Of a stretch of DNA of 64,000 nucleotides, positions 1-8,889 are shown piece after piece. Position 1 is the first letter of the stretch. Each line of letters starts with the position of its first letter. The stretch is taken from the NCBI GenBank assembly GCA_965119745.1, contig OZ221973.1, positions 248,001 to 312,000 on the forward strand. Direction: 5' to 3'. The DNA is from CAJFUR01 sp904420575 (GTDB lineage Bacteria; Actinomycetota; Coriobacteriia; Coriobacteriales; Eggerthellaceae). Under the pieces are notes generated by a model. The model saw only the letters and a list, made by a program, of their open reading frames with translations. It was not told the DNA's origin and searched no databases. The position numbers were made by a program, and so were the translations under genes.

Positions 1-668
1 ACGATGTACTCGAGCGGCTCTTCGTTCGTGGAGAAGTTGGGAGCGAAGCCGCCCTCGTCGCCTACGCCGCCGCCCAGACCGGCATCGTGCAGGACCTTCT
101 TGAGCGTGTGGTAGATCTCGACGCACCAGCGCAGCGCTTCGGCGAACGTGGGAGCGCCCACCGGCATGATCATGAACTCCTGGAAGTCCACGTTGTTGTC
201 GGCATGCACGCCGCCGTTGAGGATGTTCATCATGGGCGTGGGAAGGATGTGCGCGTTCGCGCCGCCAACGTACTTGTACAGCGGCAGCTCGGCGGATTCG
301 GCGGCAGCCTTCGCGCAGGCCAGCGACGCGCCCAGAATGGCGTTCGCTCCGAGAGCTCCCTTGTTGTCCGTGCCGTCGATCTCGATCATGATGCCGTCGA
401 TGGCCCGCTGGTCGTCGGCTTCCAGCCCCACCAGCGCCTCGGCGATCTCCTCGTTCACGTGGATGACCGCGTCCTGCGTGCCCTTGCCCATGTAGCGGTT
501 CTTGTCGCAGTCGCGCAGCTCGACGGCTTCGAACGCTCCGGTCGATGCGCCCGACGGCACGGCCGCGCGGCCGAACGCCCCGTCCTCGAGCACGACCTCC
601 ACTTCCACGGTCGGATTGCCGCGCGAGTCCAGAACCTCGCGACCGAATACATCGATGATGACGCTCAT
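1..668 (-). CDS. eno: Enolase, N-terminal part (cut by window edge)
   Basis: Phosphopyruvate hydratase of glycolysis, converting 2-phosphoglycerate to phosphoenolpyruvate in the cytoplasm. The reading from 668 begins MSVIIDVFGREVLDSRGNPT, the standard enolase N terminus, followed by the SGASTGAFEA substrate loop, the GANAILGAS segment and LNGGVHADNN. About 222 of the usual 425-430 residues are inside the window; the C-terminal barrel lies to the left. The ATG at 668 is preceded by a strong TAGGAGG ribosome site. No defect is visible in the part seen. Identification is certain from motifs. Confidence 0.97.
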   Translation of the reverse strand, partial: MSVIIDVFGREVLDSRGNPTVEVEVVLEDGAFGRAAVPSGASTGAFEAVELRDCDKNRYMGKGTQDAVIHVNEEIAEALVGLEADDQRAIDGIMIEIDGTDNKGALGANAILGASLACAKAAAESAELPLYKYVGGANAHILPTPMMNILNGGVHADNNVDFQEFMIMPVGAPTFAEALRWCVEIYHTLKKVLHDAGLGGGVGDEGGFAPNFSTNEEPLEYI

Positions 669-737
669 GTTGCCTCCTATTGGATTACGGTCGACACGCC
701 CCGCCGGCACGCCCGACGAAGTATTACCTTGCGAAGT

Positions 738-746
738 ATCATAGCA
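738..746 (-). promoter_or_regulatory. Candidate extended -10 promoter of eno
   Basis: On the minus strand the sequence reads TGCTATGAT (TG at 746-745, -10 hexamer 743-738), about 70 bases upstream of the enolase ATG. The hexamer facing the -35 position is poor, so this would be an extended -10 type. The same TGCTATGAT string occurs upstream of groES and of the amidohydrolase gene in this window. Inferred from motif only. Confidence 0.45.
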
Positions 747-942
747 TGTCGGACGCACGGTCGCGGTTCCTTCGACCGTTTCACCACCATTGTCGCCAAG
801 CGGTCACGCGCATCCGACCCGAGCGCCGAAGATCGGCGCGGCCGCGAGACACCCCCTGCGGCCTCCCTTTTGCCCGCGCCCCGAGCCACGTCGGAAGGCG
901 CGATGTTCTTCGCCGAGCCACGAGTGGCTGGCCGCTCTCCGA

Positions 943-1257
943 TCATGGCTGCGCGATGGGACCGCCATCCGCCCCGCTCCATTGCAGGCCTTCGGCATAG
1001 GCATACGGAATGAGGGACCCGGTGGGCGTTTCGCACCAGCCAGGTTCCTGGTGCGAGAACTCCGACAACGCAGAAGCCGTCTCGAAGGTGTTCGCAAATG
1101 CGCACACGGCGTCCAGCCGAGCCACTTCATCGGGCGCGAACGACGAAAGGTCGGCGCCGCGCCGCGCCACTACCACCTGGCCTTCGCCCTGCTCCCTCAA
1201 GGTGAGCGCTGCACCGTCCACCAATGCTCCCATGATGAGTTCGTACTGGTCGGGCAC
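943..1257 (-). pseudogene. Short Panacea/SocA-like (DUF4065) C-terminal remnant
   Basis: A 104-residue frame from a GTG at 1257; the open frame can begin no further upstream than about 1305. Its second half (AFANTFETASALSEFSHQEP followed by GWCETPTGSLIPYAYAE) resembles the C-terminal end of the Panacea domain, where a (L)S(D/E)hTH-E-W-ET-G-IPY pattern is typical. Panacea domains act as antitoxins or protease adaptors such as SocA and usually need about 150 residues. Here the N-terminal half is missing because the frame runs into the end of sufS, so it is either a truncated relic or a mini-protein. It is the last frame of the AOR-sufS operon, 31 bases after the sufS stop. No toxin partner is visible. 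Confidence 0.5.
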
Positions 1258-1288
1258 CGGCCCTAAGTCGCCGCTTGGCTGCCCGACG

Positions 1289-2587
1289 TCAGGGGAACAG
1301 CGCCATCACCTTGCGGGTGATGCGTCGGCGGGCGGTTTCCACCGCTTCCAGGAAGCGGTCCACGTCGGCATCGCCGTTGTAGAGGCCCAGGCTGGCACGG
1401 CAGGTGGCCTGGACGCCGAGCGCCCGGTGAAGGGGCTGGGCGCACTGCGCGCCCGCGCGGACGGCGATGCCGGCCTCGTCCAACACGCTCGCCACGTCCT
1501 GCGGGTCGGTGCCCGCCACCGTGAAGGACACGACGCCCAGCCGATCGGCACCGGCCTGGGGGTTGCCGAACACCCGCACGCCGTCCAACGATGCGAGGCC
1601 GGCCAGCAGGCGCGCCGTCAGACGGCGCTCGGCCGCCCGCACCTCGCCTTCGCCTTGGCCGACCAGATACCCGACGGCCGCCGCCAAGCCCACGGCGCCC
1701 GCCGCGTTGGGCGTGCCCGCCTCGAAGCGGCGCGGCCCTTCCTGGAACGTCGTCCTGCCCCGCTCCACCTGGTCCACCATCTCTCCCCCGTACAGGAAAG
1801 GCGAAAGCGCACCCCGCATGCCCTCCCGCACGAACAGCACGCCGATGCCCAAAGGCCCGTACATCTTGTGCCCGGAAAACGCGGCGAAGTCCACGCCGCG
1901 CTCCCCCAGGCGCAAGGGATCATGCGCTGCCGTCTGCGCACAGTCCATGACCGTCACAGCGCCGACCGCACGGGCGCACCGCACCACGTCCTCCACCGGC
2001 ACCAGCGTTCCCAGCACGTTGGAGGCGTGAGCGAACGCGACCACCTTCGTGCGCGGCCCCACGACGCGTTCCAACTCGCTTTCGCGCAAACGGCCGTGCG
2101 CATCCACCTCCAGGTAGGCGAGGCGCGCACCGGTCTTCTGGCACACGAACTGCCAGGGCACCAGGTTGCTGTGATGCTCCGACACGGGAAGGGCGATCTC
2201 GTCGCCTTCGTGCAGGCGGTCCAGGGCATAGCTGTACGCCACCAGGTTGAGCGCCTCCGTGGCGTTGCGCGTGAACACGATCTCTCCGGGAAGCGCCCCC
2301 ACGAAGGCCGCCACCTCCTCACGCGCCCGCTCGTACGCCTGGGTGGCAGCGACGCTTTCCCGGGAGGCGCCTCGGTAAGGGTTGCCTTTTCCGGCAGCGT
2401 AGAAATCCTCTACCGCCTGCAGCACGCAGCGCGGTTTGAGCGTGGTGGCGGCGTTGTCCAGATACGCCAGGCCGCTCCGCCGTCGTGCGCGCGCCGGCTC
2501 CGTCAAGGCCGGGAAGTCCGCGGCGCAGGGAGGCTGAGGGGCATGCCCTGCAGCCCGCACGCCGTCATAAGGGCCATCGGCGTTCAT
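1289..2587 (-). CDS. sufS: SufS-type cysteine desulfurase
   Basis: PLP-dependent aminotransferase class V enzyme that takes sulfur from cysteine for Fe-S clusters or cofactor sulfuration. The 432-residue protein shows AYLDNAATTLKP near the N terminus, the PLP-lysine segment FSGHKMYGPLGIG, and near the C terminus VRAGAQCAQPLH carrying the candidate catalytic cysteine. No SufBCD or SufU genes are adjacent. Instead it is translationally coupled (ATGA overlap at 2584-2587) to the unknown gene of an AOR-type oxidoreductase operon. That context suggests a dedicated sulfur donor for the oxidoreductase's clusters or its pterin cofactor (inference). The exact subfamily (SufS or Csd) is uncertain. Confidence 0.88.
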   Translation of the reverse strand: MNADGPYDGVRAAGHAPQPPCAADFPALTEPARARRRSGLAYLDNAATTLKPRCVLQAVEDFYAAGKGNPYRGASRESVAATQAYERAREEVAAFVGALPGEIVFTRNATEALNLVAYSYALDRLHEGDEIALPVSEHHSNLVPWQFVCQKTGARLAYLEVDAHGRLRESELERVVGPRTKVVAFAHASNVLGTLVPVEDVVRCARAVGAVTVMDCAQTAAHDPLRLGERGVDFAAFSGHKMYGPLGIGVLFVREGMRGALSPFLYGGEMVDQVERGRTTFQEGPRRFEAGTPNAAGAVGLAAAVGYLVGQGEGEVRAAERRLTARLLAGLASLDGVRVFGNPQAGADRLGVVSFTVAGTDPQDVASVLDEAGIAVRAGAQCAQPLHRALGVQATCRASLGLYNGDADVDRFLEAVETARRRITRKVMALFP

Positions 2588-3237
2588 GCGCCCGCTCCAG
2601 CCCGTTCCGACGCGCCTCCAGAATCATCCGCCGCCTTCCCGCTGTCTTCCGCGGCATCCACCACGTCTTGCAGCTGGCGATAGCGCTGCGCCACGATCAC
2701 GCCCATGCTCCGCACCGCCTCGTGATGCGACGGAGCGGCCTCGTACGCGTCGGCGAGGGCCGCCGCCAGGGGCTTGTCGCCCAGCATGTCGCGCGCCCAC
2801 GCGATGAAGGCGTCGGTGTCGTACCAGCACACCGAGCCCTTGCTTCCCGAAGCGAAGCCCAGCCCCGCCGTGCCGCCGTACAGGTACTGCACGGCTTCCT
2901 TGAGGCTGTAGACGTACATCCTCTGCTCGCCCACGGCGGCGCTCATCACCACGCCGACGAAGTGCTGACCCCAGTCGAGCTCGCGCAGCAGATGCTCGGC
3001 CTCGGGAACGGACGGCGTGGCGAAGAACACCTCCAGCGAGCTGGGCGCCACGCACTGCGCTTCCAACACCGGCCCGCCCGTGCGTCCCGCCACGCCCGCC
3101 GCACGCGCCGCCTCCGAGCCCGTCGGCCCGCCAGCCGGCGCCACCGCGCAGGCCGCGTCTCGAGCGGCCGCGCCGGCGGCGCCCGCATCTTTCGCACCCG
3201 TGCCGCCCAAGCTGGCGGAAAGGCATTCCTGCAGCAT
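2584..3237 (-). CDS. Unknown protein of the AOR operon (YdhW-position)
   Basis: 217 residues. The first 65 or so are Ala/Gly-rich and low in complexity; the rest looks globular and soluble, with SLKEAVQYLYGG, a CWYDTDAFIAWARDML segment and a helical C terminus. There is no signal peptide or membrane segment and no motif I recognise. It sits 6 bases after the AOR stop and overlaps sufS by 4 bases, so it is certainly co-expressed. In the E. coli ydhYVWXUT cluster, which also has an AOR-like protein, ferredoxins and a cytochrome b, an unknown protein of similar length (YdhW) occupies a comparable place. By position I suggest an assembly or accessory role; homology is untested. A TorD-like chaperone is another possibility. 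Confidence 0.75.
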   Translation of the reverse strand: MLQECLSASLGGTGAKDAGAAGAAARDAACAVAPAGGPTGSEAARAAGVAGRTGGPVLEAQCVAPSSLEVFFATPSVPEAEHLLRELDWGQHFVGVVMSAAVGEQRMYVYSLKEAVQYLYGGTAGLGFASGSKGSVCWYDTDAFIAWARDMLGDKPLAAALADAYEAAPSHHEAVRSMGVIVAQRYRQLQDVVDAAEDSGKAADDSGGASERAGAGA

Positions 3238-3243
3238 GGCATC

Positions 3244-5310
3244 TCACCCCTTCAGCTTGCCGGCCTGCTCCAACGCATCGGCAACGGCAGGGAGACCGAG
3301 CGCTTCCAGCGTCTCGCGAGTGGGGCAGCCTGTTTCCGGATCCCAGCCCTCCAGCGTGTAGAAGCGCGTCTTCACGTCCTCGAAACGGTCGCGGTCGAGC
3401 GTGCGTCCCAGGTTGGGATCGAACGACCACGCGCCGTCCTTGTAGACCGGCAGAAAATAGGGCGCATCCGTCGGCAGGTCGAACACGTAGTCCGCGAACG
3501 TCTCCTGCTCGCGCGAGCGACCTTGCAGGTACCAGATGGAACGGTCGAGCGTGAATGCGCGATGGCCCGCTTCCAGGCTTTCCTCGTACGTGATGTCCTT
3601 GCCCGTCACGGCCTTGTACATGCGCGGCTCGTATTCGGGCGTCGCGCCCGTCTTGTCGCCGTCGGGCGACGCGTAGCTCACCAGGTACGGCCACACCCAG
3701 TCGCACATGCCCATCGACTGCGTCCAGAACCGCCCGTAGTGGCGGTGCCAGGACACGCACTTCAGCTTCTCGTCGCTGTAGATGCCCTCCTCGCTGTAGT
3801 TGAAGCACAACGGATCGCCCAGCCCCGTGGAGGCCGCCAGCTGGTTCGCCAGCTCTTCCGCGGAAAGCAGCGGCTCCTCGCCCACCATGGCCGTGATGAG
3901 CGGCATCCAGTAGATGTGCCAGTTCAGGCCATGTTCGTTGATGTCGCGCTCGCCGAAGATACTCCCGTAGCTCCACTCCACTTCCAGCCGCGGGTCGTAG
4001 TGCTGGAAGTAGCCCCACTGCGGATAGGTGAACAGGCCCGAAGCGCTGTCCTCTTCCCAACGCCCCCACTTCTTCACGGCGCGCATGGACCCTTCGGCCA
4101 AATCGTCGCCGATGTCTTCACGATAGGCGATCGCATGGATGAAGGCCTCGGCGAACTCCCACGTGCCGAACCGCTCGAACGGCAGGTTCGAGTCTATCTG
4201 CTTGCCCGGCCCCAGCACGCCCATCTTGTACAGGTTGCGGCAATACGACACCAGGTGCGACTCGAAGCCGTTCAGCCCCAGCTTGTTCATGAGATCGGCA
4301 GCCCGAATCTGGTCTTTCTTGGAATCGGCCACCGAATAGAACAGCGAAGCCGCGCACATGATGGCGTTGCCCACCCCGTCGTCGAAGTTGTGGCGGCACA
4401 TGCGGATGCAGCCCTGGCACCCGTAAGGGCGCGATATCATGTCGCGCGCGTTCCACGAGATGCCGTTGAAACCCGGATGTCTGGTGATGAAGCCGTAGTA
4501 CGCGTTGTCGGGATCAGGCGTTTCCAGAATGGGGTCGTCCACGTTGTAGCCGAACTTCTTCTGAAACTCGATGCGCAGGGCTATGAGTCCCGCAGGGTCG
4601 GCCACCGGGATGCTTCCCGTGCCCAAAAACGCCAGCGCCTTGAGGTTCTTCGAGGCCCAGACCGCGCCCAGCCCGCTCTGCCCCGCATGGTGCCCTGCGT
4701 CGTGCGTGATGGTTGCCGTGCGCCCGCCATGCTCTGCGGCAGGCCCGATGCACATGACGGCAGGTTTCTGCGTGGTCCGGCCGCCGTCGCGCCCCGCGCC
4801 CACCTCGTACCATTCGCCGTCGGGCGTATCCTTGCTCATCCAGCCCCAGATGCGCTCCTGCGTCTGCGCCGTGTCCAGCCCCCACAGCTCGTTGGCATCG
4901 TGGAATTCCACCGCGCCGTTGACCACGCTCACCCACACGGGACCGTCGGCTGCGCCCATGATGACGGTCGCGTCGAAGCCTGCCGCCTTCATCATGCCGC
5001 CGACGCGCCCGCCCATGCTCGAACGGGTGAACCATTCGGGGTCGGGGAACGACCCGATGCCCTGTATCTCCACGCGCGCCGACGAGGACGGCACGGGCGT
5101 GCCCGAGAACGGGTTCGAGGAAATGGTCACCACGTTGCCCGGGTCGAACGGCCCGACGGTCTTGTCTTTGCAGTAGTCCCAGAACAACGCCGACCCCATT
5201 CCGTGTCCACCGCCCCACTGCTCGTAGGGGTCGGTGTCGATGACCTCCGCGATCTTCGCCGTCATGTCCAGAACGAGAATGCGTCCCATGTATCCACCCG
5301 TAGCCTGCAT
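3244..5310 (-). CDS. Aldehyde ferredoxin oxidoreductase-like (YdhV-type) W/Mo enzyme
   Basis: 688 residues. The N-terminal domain reads GRILVLDMTAK, then GGGHGMGSALFWDY, SSNPFSGTPVPSSSAR and SSMGGRVGGMMKAAGFDATV, the layout of AOR family enzymes that bind a tungsto- or molybdo-bis-pterin. A CQGCIRMC cluster motif follows in the middle domain, with further cysteines (GDPLCFNY) later. It is longer than classical archaeal AOR (about 605) and close to E. coli YdhV (about 700). There is no Tat or Sec signal. ATG at 5310 has AAAGGAGG upstream. The gene follows a Tat-exported ferredoxin by 13 bases and a cytochrome b gene before that, so electrons probably pass to or from the quinone pool. The substrate is unknown. 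Confidence 0.9.
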   Translation of the reverse strand: MQATGGYMGRILVLDMTAKIAEVIDTDPYEQWGGGHGMGSALFWDYCKDKTVGPFDPGNVVTISSNPFSGTPVPSSSARVEIQGIGSFPDPEWFTRSSMGGRVGGMMKAAGFDATVIMGAADGPVWVSVVNGAVEFHDANELWGLDTAQTQERIWGWMSKDTPDGEWYEVGAGRDGGRTTQKPAVMCIGPAAEHGGRTATITHDAGHHAGQSGLGAVWASKNLKALAFLGTGSIPVADPAGLIALRIEFQKKFGYNVDDPILETPDPDNAYYGFITRHPGFNGISWNARDMISRPYGCQGCIRMCRHNFDDGVGNAIMCAASLFYSVADSKKDQIRAADLMNKLGLNGFESHLVSYCRNLYKMGVLGPGKQIDSNLPFERFGTWEFAEAFIHAIAYREDIGDDLAEGSMRAVKKWGRWEEDSASGLFTYPQWGYFQHYDPRLEVEWSYGSIFGERDINEHGLNWHIYWMPLITAMVGEEPLLSAEELANQLAASTGLGDPLCFNYSEEGIYSDEKLKCVSWHRHYGRFWTQSMGMCDWVWPYLVSYASPDGDKTGATPEYEPRMYKAVTGKDITYEESLEAGHRAFTLDRSIWYLQGRSREQETFADYVFDLPTDAPYFLPVYKDGAWSFDPNLGRTLDRDRFEDVKTRFYTLEGWDPETGCPTRETLEALGLPAVADALEQAGKLKG

Positions 5311-5323
5311 GGCCTTTCCTCCT

Positions 5324-6082
5324 TTATTCCTTGACGCCCGTCACGACCGAGGCGGGAACCGATATTTCGGGCAGCGTGCGCGCCGCGTCGTCCATGGGGA
5401 ACCCTGCGATCGCCCAATGGACGGTGCGCAGGTTGACGTCGTAGCCTTCGTCGGTCTGCCGCGGTATGTCGCGCGTGAACGCAATGGCATGCATGGGGCA
5501 CGCCTCCACGCAGGCCTGTTTGCCGTCGGGCCCGCCCTGTTCGCCCCAGAACGGGGTCTCCTGGCACAGGTCGCACTTCTGCGCGTGCCGGTCTTCGAAG
5601 TTCCATTGCACGCGTGCGGGCGTGAAGGGACACGCCTCGATGCAGCGCTCGCAGCCCACGCACTTGTCTTCGTCCACCAGGCGCACGTGCGATTCGGGGT
5701 CGACGTGCATGGCCTTCGTGGGGCATGCCTCCACGCAGGAAGGATAGGGACACTGCCGGCACTGGTTCTGCGCCAGGTCCAAGGGGAAATGGCCCAGAGG
5801 GTTCTTGGTCAGCTGCAGCCGCGAAAGGTTCACGTTCGACCGGCCGCAATGGGCCAGCGTGCACACGAGCATGCACGTTTCGCAGCCGCCGCACTTCTTG
5901 GTGTCGACCAGCAGGTACCCATCCGATGCCTCGATGGCGTACACCTCGTCCGCCTGCAGGAGGACCGAGGCGCCCGTGCCGGCCAGCACGGCGCCCACGC
6001 CCAGTCCTCCGATGGCGGCTACGAAGTCGCGCCGCGTGACCGCCCGATGGCCCGTGTCGCCTTGGGATGTTTTCTTCGACAT
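5324..6082 (-). CDS. Tat-exported four-cluster [4Fe-4S] ferredoxin subunit
   Basis: 252 residues, electron-transfer subunit of the DmsB/FdnH/PhsB/YdhX kind. The N terminus carries a twin-arginine signal (RRDFVAAIGGLGVGAVLAG). Four cysteine groups follow: CGGCETCMLVC, CRQCPYPSCVEAC, CVGCERCIEAC and a split CDLC...CVEACPMHAI, enough for four [4Fe-4S] clusters. The ATG at 6082 was chosen because it puts the signal at the N terminus and lies 2 bases after the cytochrome b stop; a longer upstream frame is antisense-like. The neighbouring catalytic subunit has no signal, so this subunit may carry it across the membrane (hitch-hiker export), or the pair may work on opposite sides. tatA and tatC are in the same window. 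Confidence 0.92.
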   Translation of the reverse strand: MSKKTSQGDTGHRAVTRRDFVAAIGGLGVGAVLAGTGASVLLQADEVYAIEASDGYLLVDTKKCGGCETCMLVCTLAHCGRSNVNLSRLQLTKNPLGHFPLDLAQNQCRQCPYPSCVEACPTKAMHVDPESHVRLVDEDKCVGCERCIEACPFTPARVQWNFEDRHAQKCDLCQETPFWGEQGGPDGKQACVEACPMHAIAFTRDIPRQTDEGYDVNLRTVHWAIAGFPMDDAARTLPEISVPASVVTGVKE

Positions 6083-6084
6083 GG

Positions 6085-6954
6085 TTACAACCCTTTCCCT
6101 TGTTCGATTTCCCGGAACGCGACCGGAGCGGACGCGCATTCGTCCTCGTCGACGCCGTCCAAACCCTGCCGCGCCTCCCCGTACCGCTCTTCGGCGTACT
6201 GACGCGTGCGTTCCCTTACCTGGCCTATCCAGCCCGTATGCTCCTGCTCCACGTTCTCGAGCGGCAGCTTCCCCGTGATCATGGACACCAGAAGCGGCCA
6301 CGACCAGGGAACGACCGCCCCCATGAGCACGTGCATGACGAAGAACACCGCCATAGCCACCGCCGCGATGTCGTGCGTCCACGTGACCACGCCCATGAAC
6401 GCGTCGGGCAGGTCGAACACATGCGCCGAAACCTTGAACAAACCGGTCGCCAAGCAGAAGACCGATGCTGCCACGGCCAGCAAGAACGCGGCGCGCTCGC
6501 TTTCGAAGTACTTCTCTTCGGGGGGCAGAGGCGTGTCCTTGCGCCCCAGCATGTGCGCGTAGTGCTGCAGCGTGTAGCGCACGGCGTTGCGCGTCGGCAG
6601 ATGCTCGCGCAGCCGGTAACGCGAAATGATGCTGTTCCCCAGGTAATAGAACGTGCCGAAAAGGAACGGCAGCACGAAGAGGAAGTGCACGTTGAACCAG
6701 AATTCGGACCCGGCGTTGTCGGCGACGAACGACGGCGTGAACTCCAGCCCCAACACGATGCCCGATATCAGCAGGAACAAGACGCCGACGGCATGCGTCC
6801 AATGCGAGAGCCGCGCGGGCCCGTCATGGCGCAACACCACCTTTCCCTTGATGATCGGATCGGTTCTCCTGCTCAGTCCCGCTACCGCCAAACCCAGAAA
6901 CGGCATGAGGAACACGAGCCACGCAAACCTGTCGAACCACAGCTGCGCTTCCAT
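6085..6954 (-). CDS. Membrane cytochrome b subunit (FdnI/YdhU-like)
   Basis: 289 residues with about four to five membrane helices. Haem-ligand candidates are the histidines in ARLSHWTHAVG, NVHFLFVLPFLF, WTHDIAAVAMAVF and FVMHVLMG, as in formate dehydrogenase gamma and thiosulfate reductase cytochrome b. It would link the ferredoxin subunit to menaquinone. It is the first gene of the operon; the ATG at 6954 follows AAAGGGG and a near-consensus promoter lies 35-63 bases upstream. The hydrophilic C-terminal tail (from about residue 235) is Glu/Arg-rich. Confidence 0.9.
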   Translation of the reverse strand: MEAQLWFDRFAWLVFLMPFLGLAVAGLSRRTDPIIKGKVVLRHDGPARLSHWTHAVGVLFLLISGIVLGLEFTPSFVADNAGSEFWFNVHFLFVLPFLFGTFYYLGNSIISRYRLREHLPTRNAVRYTLQHYAHMLGRKDTPLPPEEKYFESERAAFLLAVAASVFCLATGLFKVSAHVFDLPDAFMGVVTWTHDIAAVAMAVFFVMHVLMGAVVPWSWPLLVSMITGKLPLENVEQEHTGWIGQVRERTRQYAEERYGEARQGLDGVDEDECASAPVAFREIEQGKGL

Positions 6955-6988
6955 CCTGGACCCCTTTCACTTGTCCTCAGCGATCCGC

Positions 6989-7017
6989 AGTATAGGCAGG
7001 CCAGAAGGGGCGTTCAA
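6989..7017 (-). promoter_or_regulatory. Promoter of the cytochrome b/ferredoxin/AOR operon
   Basis: On the minus strand TTGAAC (7017-7012), 17 bases, then TATACT (6994-6989), a close match to the sigma-70 consensus. It lies about 35 bases upstream of the first gene of the operon. The remainder of the 375-base gap 6955-7329 shows nothing else I can support. Confidence 0.72.
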
Positions 7018-7329
7018 ACGCGCCAGAACGCGCTCGTATTGGCGCGTCATGACGCGGTTTGAGGCGGAATGTTGCTGCAGGATGGCGCGATGGCACGCGT
7101 TAGGCGGCCTTCACCGCCGCGAAATGCCGCCACGAAGAGGCGTGCGCGCCGTTTCGGCAAGGTTTTGGAAGTTCACGCGACGTGGTGGCGCAAGGGATGA
7201 GGCGCGCCGACACGCCCAAGTTCGGCAACTGGCATCATTCTGCGTTCGGAGGGAGGGAGCGGCAGGGCATTTCCGCGCGCGGCGCGATGAAAGCCGCAAT
7301 GGACAGGTGCGGCGGCGTGCGGAGGGTGG

Positions 7330-8754
7330 TCAGGGAATGCGGGCGTCCTGCAGGGCTGCAGGCGACGCGGGTGGGGCCACGGCGCCGTCCAGCGGCTCGG
7401 CCACGCCGGATGTGTCGGAAGCACCTGCGCGTTGGTCGACGATCTCCTTCAGCTTGACAGCGCGGTCGTCGGCTACGAACACGTATGCCTTGCCCTGCGG
7501 CACCACGCGCAGGAAGCCCTCGCGCACCAGCTCCGCCAGATCGCGGCGCGCCGTCGTACAGGACACGCCGAACTCGCCATGATGGCCACGGATGCTGAAC
7601 CGGGCATCTTTCACCTGCAACGACCGGGCAATCACGGCGCGCTGCCGCTGGTTGAAGCCCGAACACCGCCGCAGGATGGCGCCAATGGCCACGTCGCGTT
7701 CGACGTGCGACGAGACCCGCCGTTCCATTTCGGCGAGCGCGTGGCAGGCGAACTGCGCCGTGAGCGTCTGGTAGACCGTCAGGTTCTCGGGATCACGCCG
7801 GTACGTGGCCTCGTATTCGGCCCGGTCGCACAGCACGTCTGCCAACTCCAGCTTGCCAAGCCGCCAGGCCAGCCTCACGCGAGAAAGCGGCGCCACGGCC
7901 AAGGCCGGCAGGCCTCGTTGCCGCCAATACAGGCGGGACAGAAGCGACGCCATGTGTCCGCTGGCCCTGCCGAACGGGCAAAAGGAACGCACGTAGTCGG
8001 TCATGAGCGCGCCCCTGAACACGGGAAGGTCCTCGGCGGCGCCCAGGTCGTGGTTCGCGTAGCCGCAGAACACGTCCGCCCACGCGGGCACGTTCGCGAA
8101 CCGTGCCGGCGAGCCCTGTGCCACCGACCCTCGGCCTGCATCCTCTTCCAGCAGGCTCTCGTCGACGCCCTCGAGCAGACGCGCCTGCAATTCCTCTATG
8201 AGGTCGCGGGCAAAGCGGCGCCCGACATAGGATTCCAGGTCGGCGTCGATGTCCATCATGTTGCTCTCGAGCCGCCTGATGCCGTGCCCAAGGCCATGGT
8301 CATGGCCGTGACCTTGATCGCCTTCCCGCAATCGCGCCGCCGCGAGCGTGGCAGGATCGGATTCGAAGCCGGCCAGACGCGACGCCGCCGAAGCCTCGAT
8401 GGCACGCAAGTCCGCTCGCGTGTCCTTCTCCCCTTCGCTGCACAAGGCCCTGCTGAGCGCCGAATCCGAAGCAGCCAGGCGAGACACGCGAGCAGCCAGG
8501 TCGATGAGTTGGTACGTCCGGCAGTACCACAGCTGCACGCCGTTTTCGTCGCCTCCGGGGACGGCCACGTGCACGCCCACGCACCGCATCATCCTCTTCA
8601 TGGATTCCCATGCCTCCAGAGGGCTCACGTTGTGAGGCATGGGTTGCCGCAGGAACTCGCTCCAGGTCATGGCGCCTGAGAGGAAAAGCCGGAAGAGCGC
8701 GCACGCGTCTTCGTCTTCGAAGGAAAACGAAAGGATGCCCGCCGTGTCGTCCAT
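7330..8754 (-). CDS. Degenerate Fic-like protein with C-terminal helix-turn-helix
   Basis: 474 residues. Residues 224-300 look like the core of a Fic domain, but the catalytic HPFxDGNGR motif is replaced by CPFGRASGHM at 259-268, so AMP transfer is unlikely. Residues 366-425 (QRAVIARSLQ... TTARRDLAELVREGFLRV) form a DeoR/winged-helix-like DNA-binding end, as in many Fic-HTH proteins. A His-rich stretch (GHGHDHGLGHG, 148-158) could bind metal. ATG at 8754 was chosen for its GAGGGGAGG site; a start 14 codons earlier lacks one. It lies upstream of the AOR operon in the same direction with a 375-base gap and may regulate it (inference). The first 220 residues are not recognised. Confidence 0.65.
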   Translation of the reverse strand: MDDTAGILSFSFEDEDACALFRLFLSGAMTWSEFLRQPMPHNVSPLEAWESMKRMMRCVGVHVAVPGGDENGVQLWYCRTYQLIDLAARVSRLAASDSALSRALCSEGEKDTRADLRAIEASAASRLAGFESDPATLAAARLREGDQGHGHDHGLGHGIRRLESNMMDIDADLESYVGRRFARDLIEELQARLLEGVDESLLEEDAGRGSVAQGSPARFANVPAWADVFCGYANHDLGAAEDLPVFRGALMTDYVRSFCPFGRASGHMASLLSRLYWRQRGLPALAVAPLSRVRLAWRLGKLELADVLCDRAEYEATYRRDPENLTVYQTLTAQFACHALAEMERRVSSHVERDVAIGAILRRCSGFNQRQRAVIARSLQVKDARFSIRGHHGEFGVSCTTARRDLAELVREGFLRVVPQGKAYVFVADDRAVKLKEIVDQRAGASDTSGVAEPLDGAVAPPASPAALQDARIP

Positions 8755-8889
8755 GCGAGCACCTCCCCTCGTTGGTAGGGAACCAGCCGCGATCACCGAG
8801 CGAGAAAACCGCTTCCCACTATAGGGCCGCGCCCCAACGCCGCCATGCGGAATCGGGCGAGCGACGCAAAACCGCTTTCGCGCGGTCGG

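Noticed and set aside
2485..5334. 949-residue open frame on the plus strand across the AOR and unknown genes
   Set aside because: Antisense shadow typical of high-GC DNA; composition is His/Arg/Ala-rich without domains, while the minus strand carries the clear AOR motifs.
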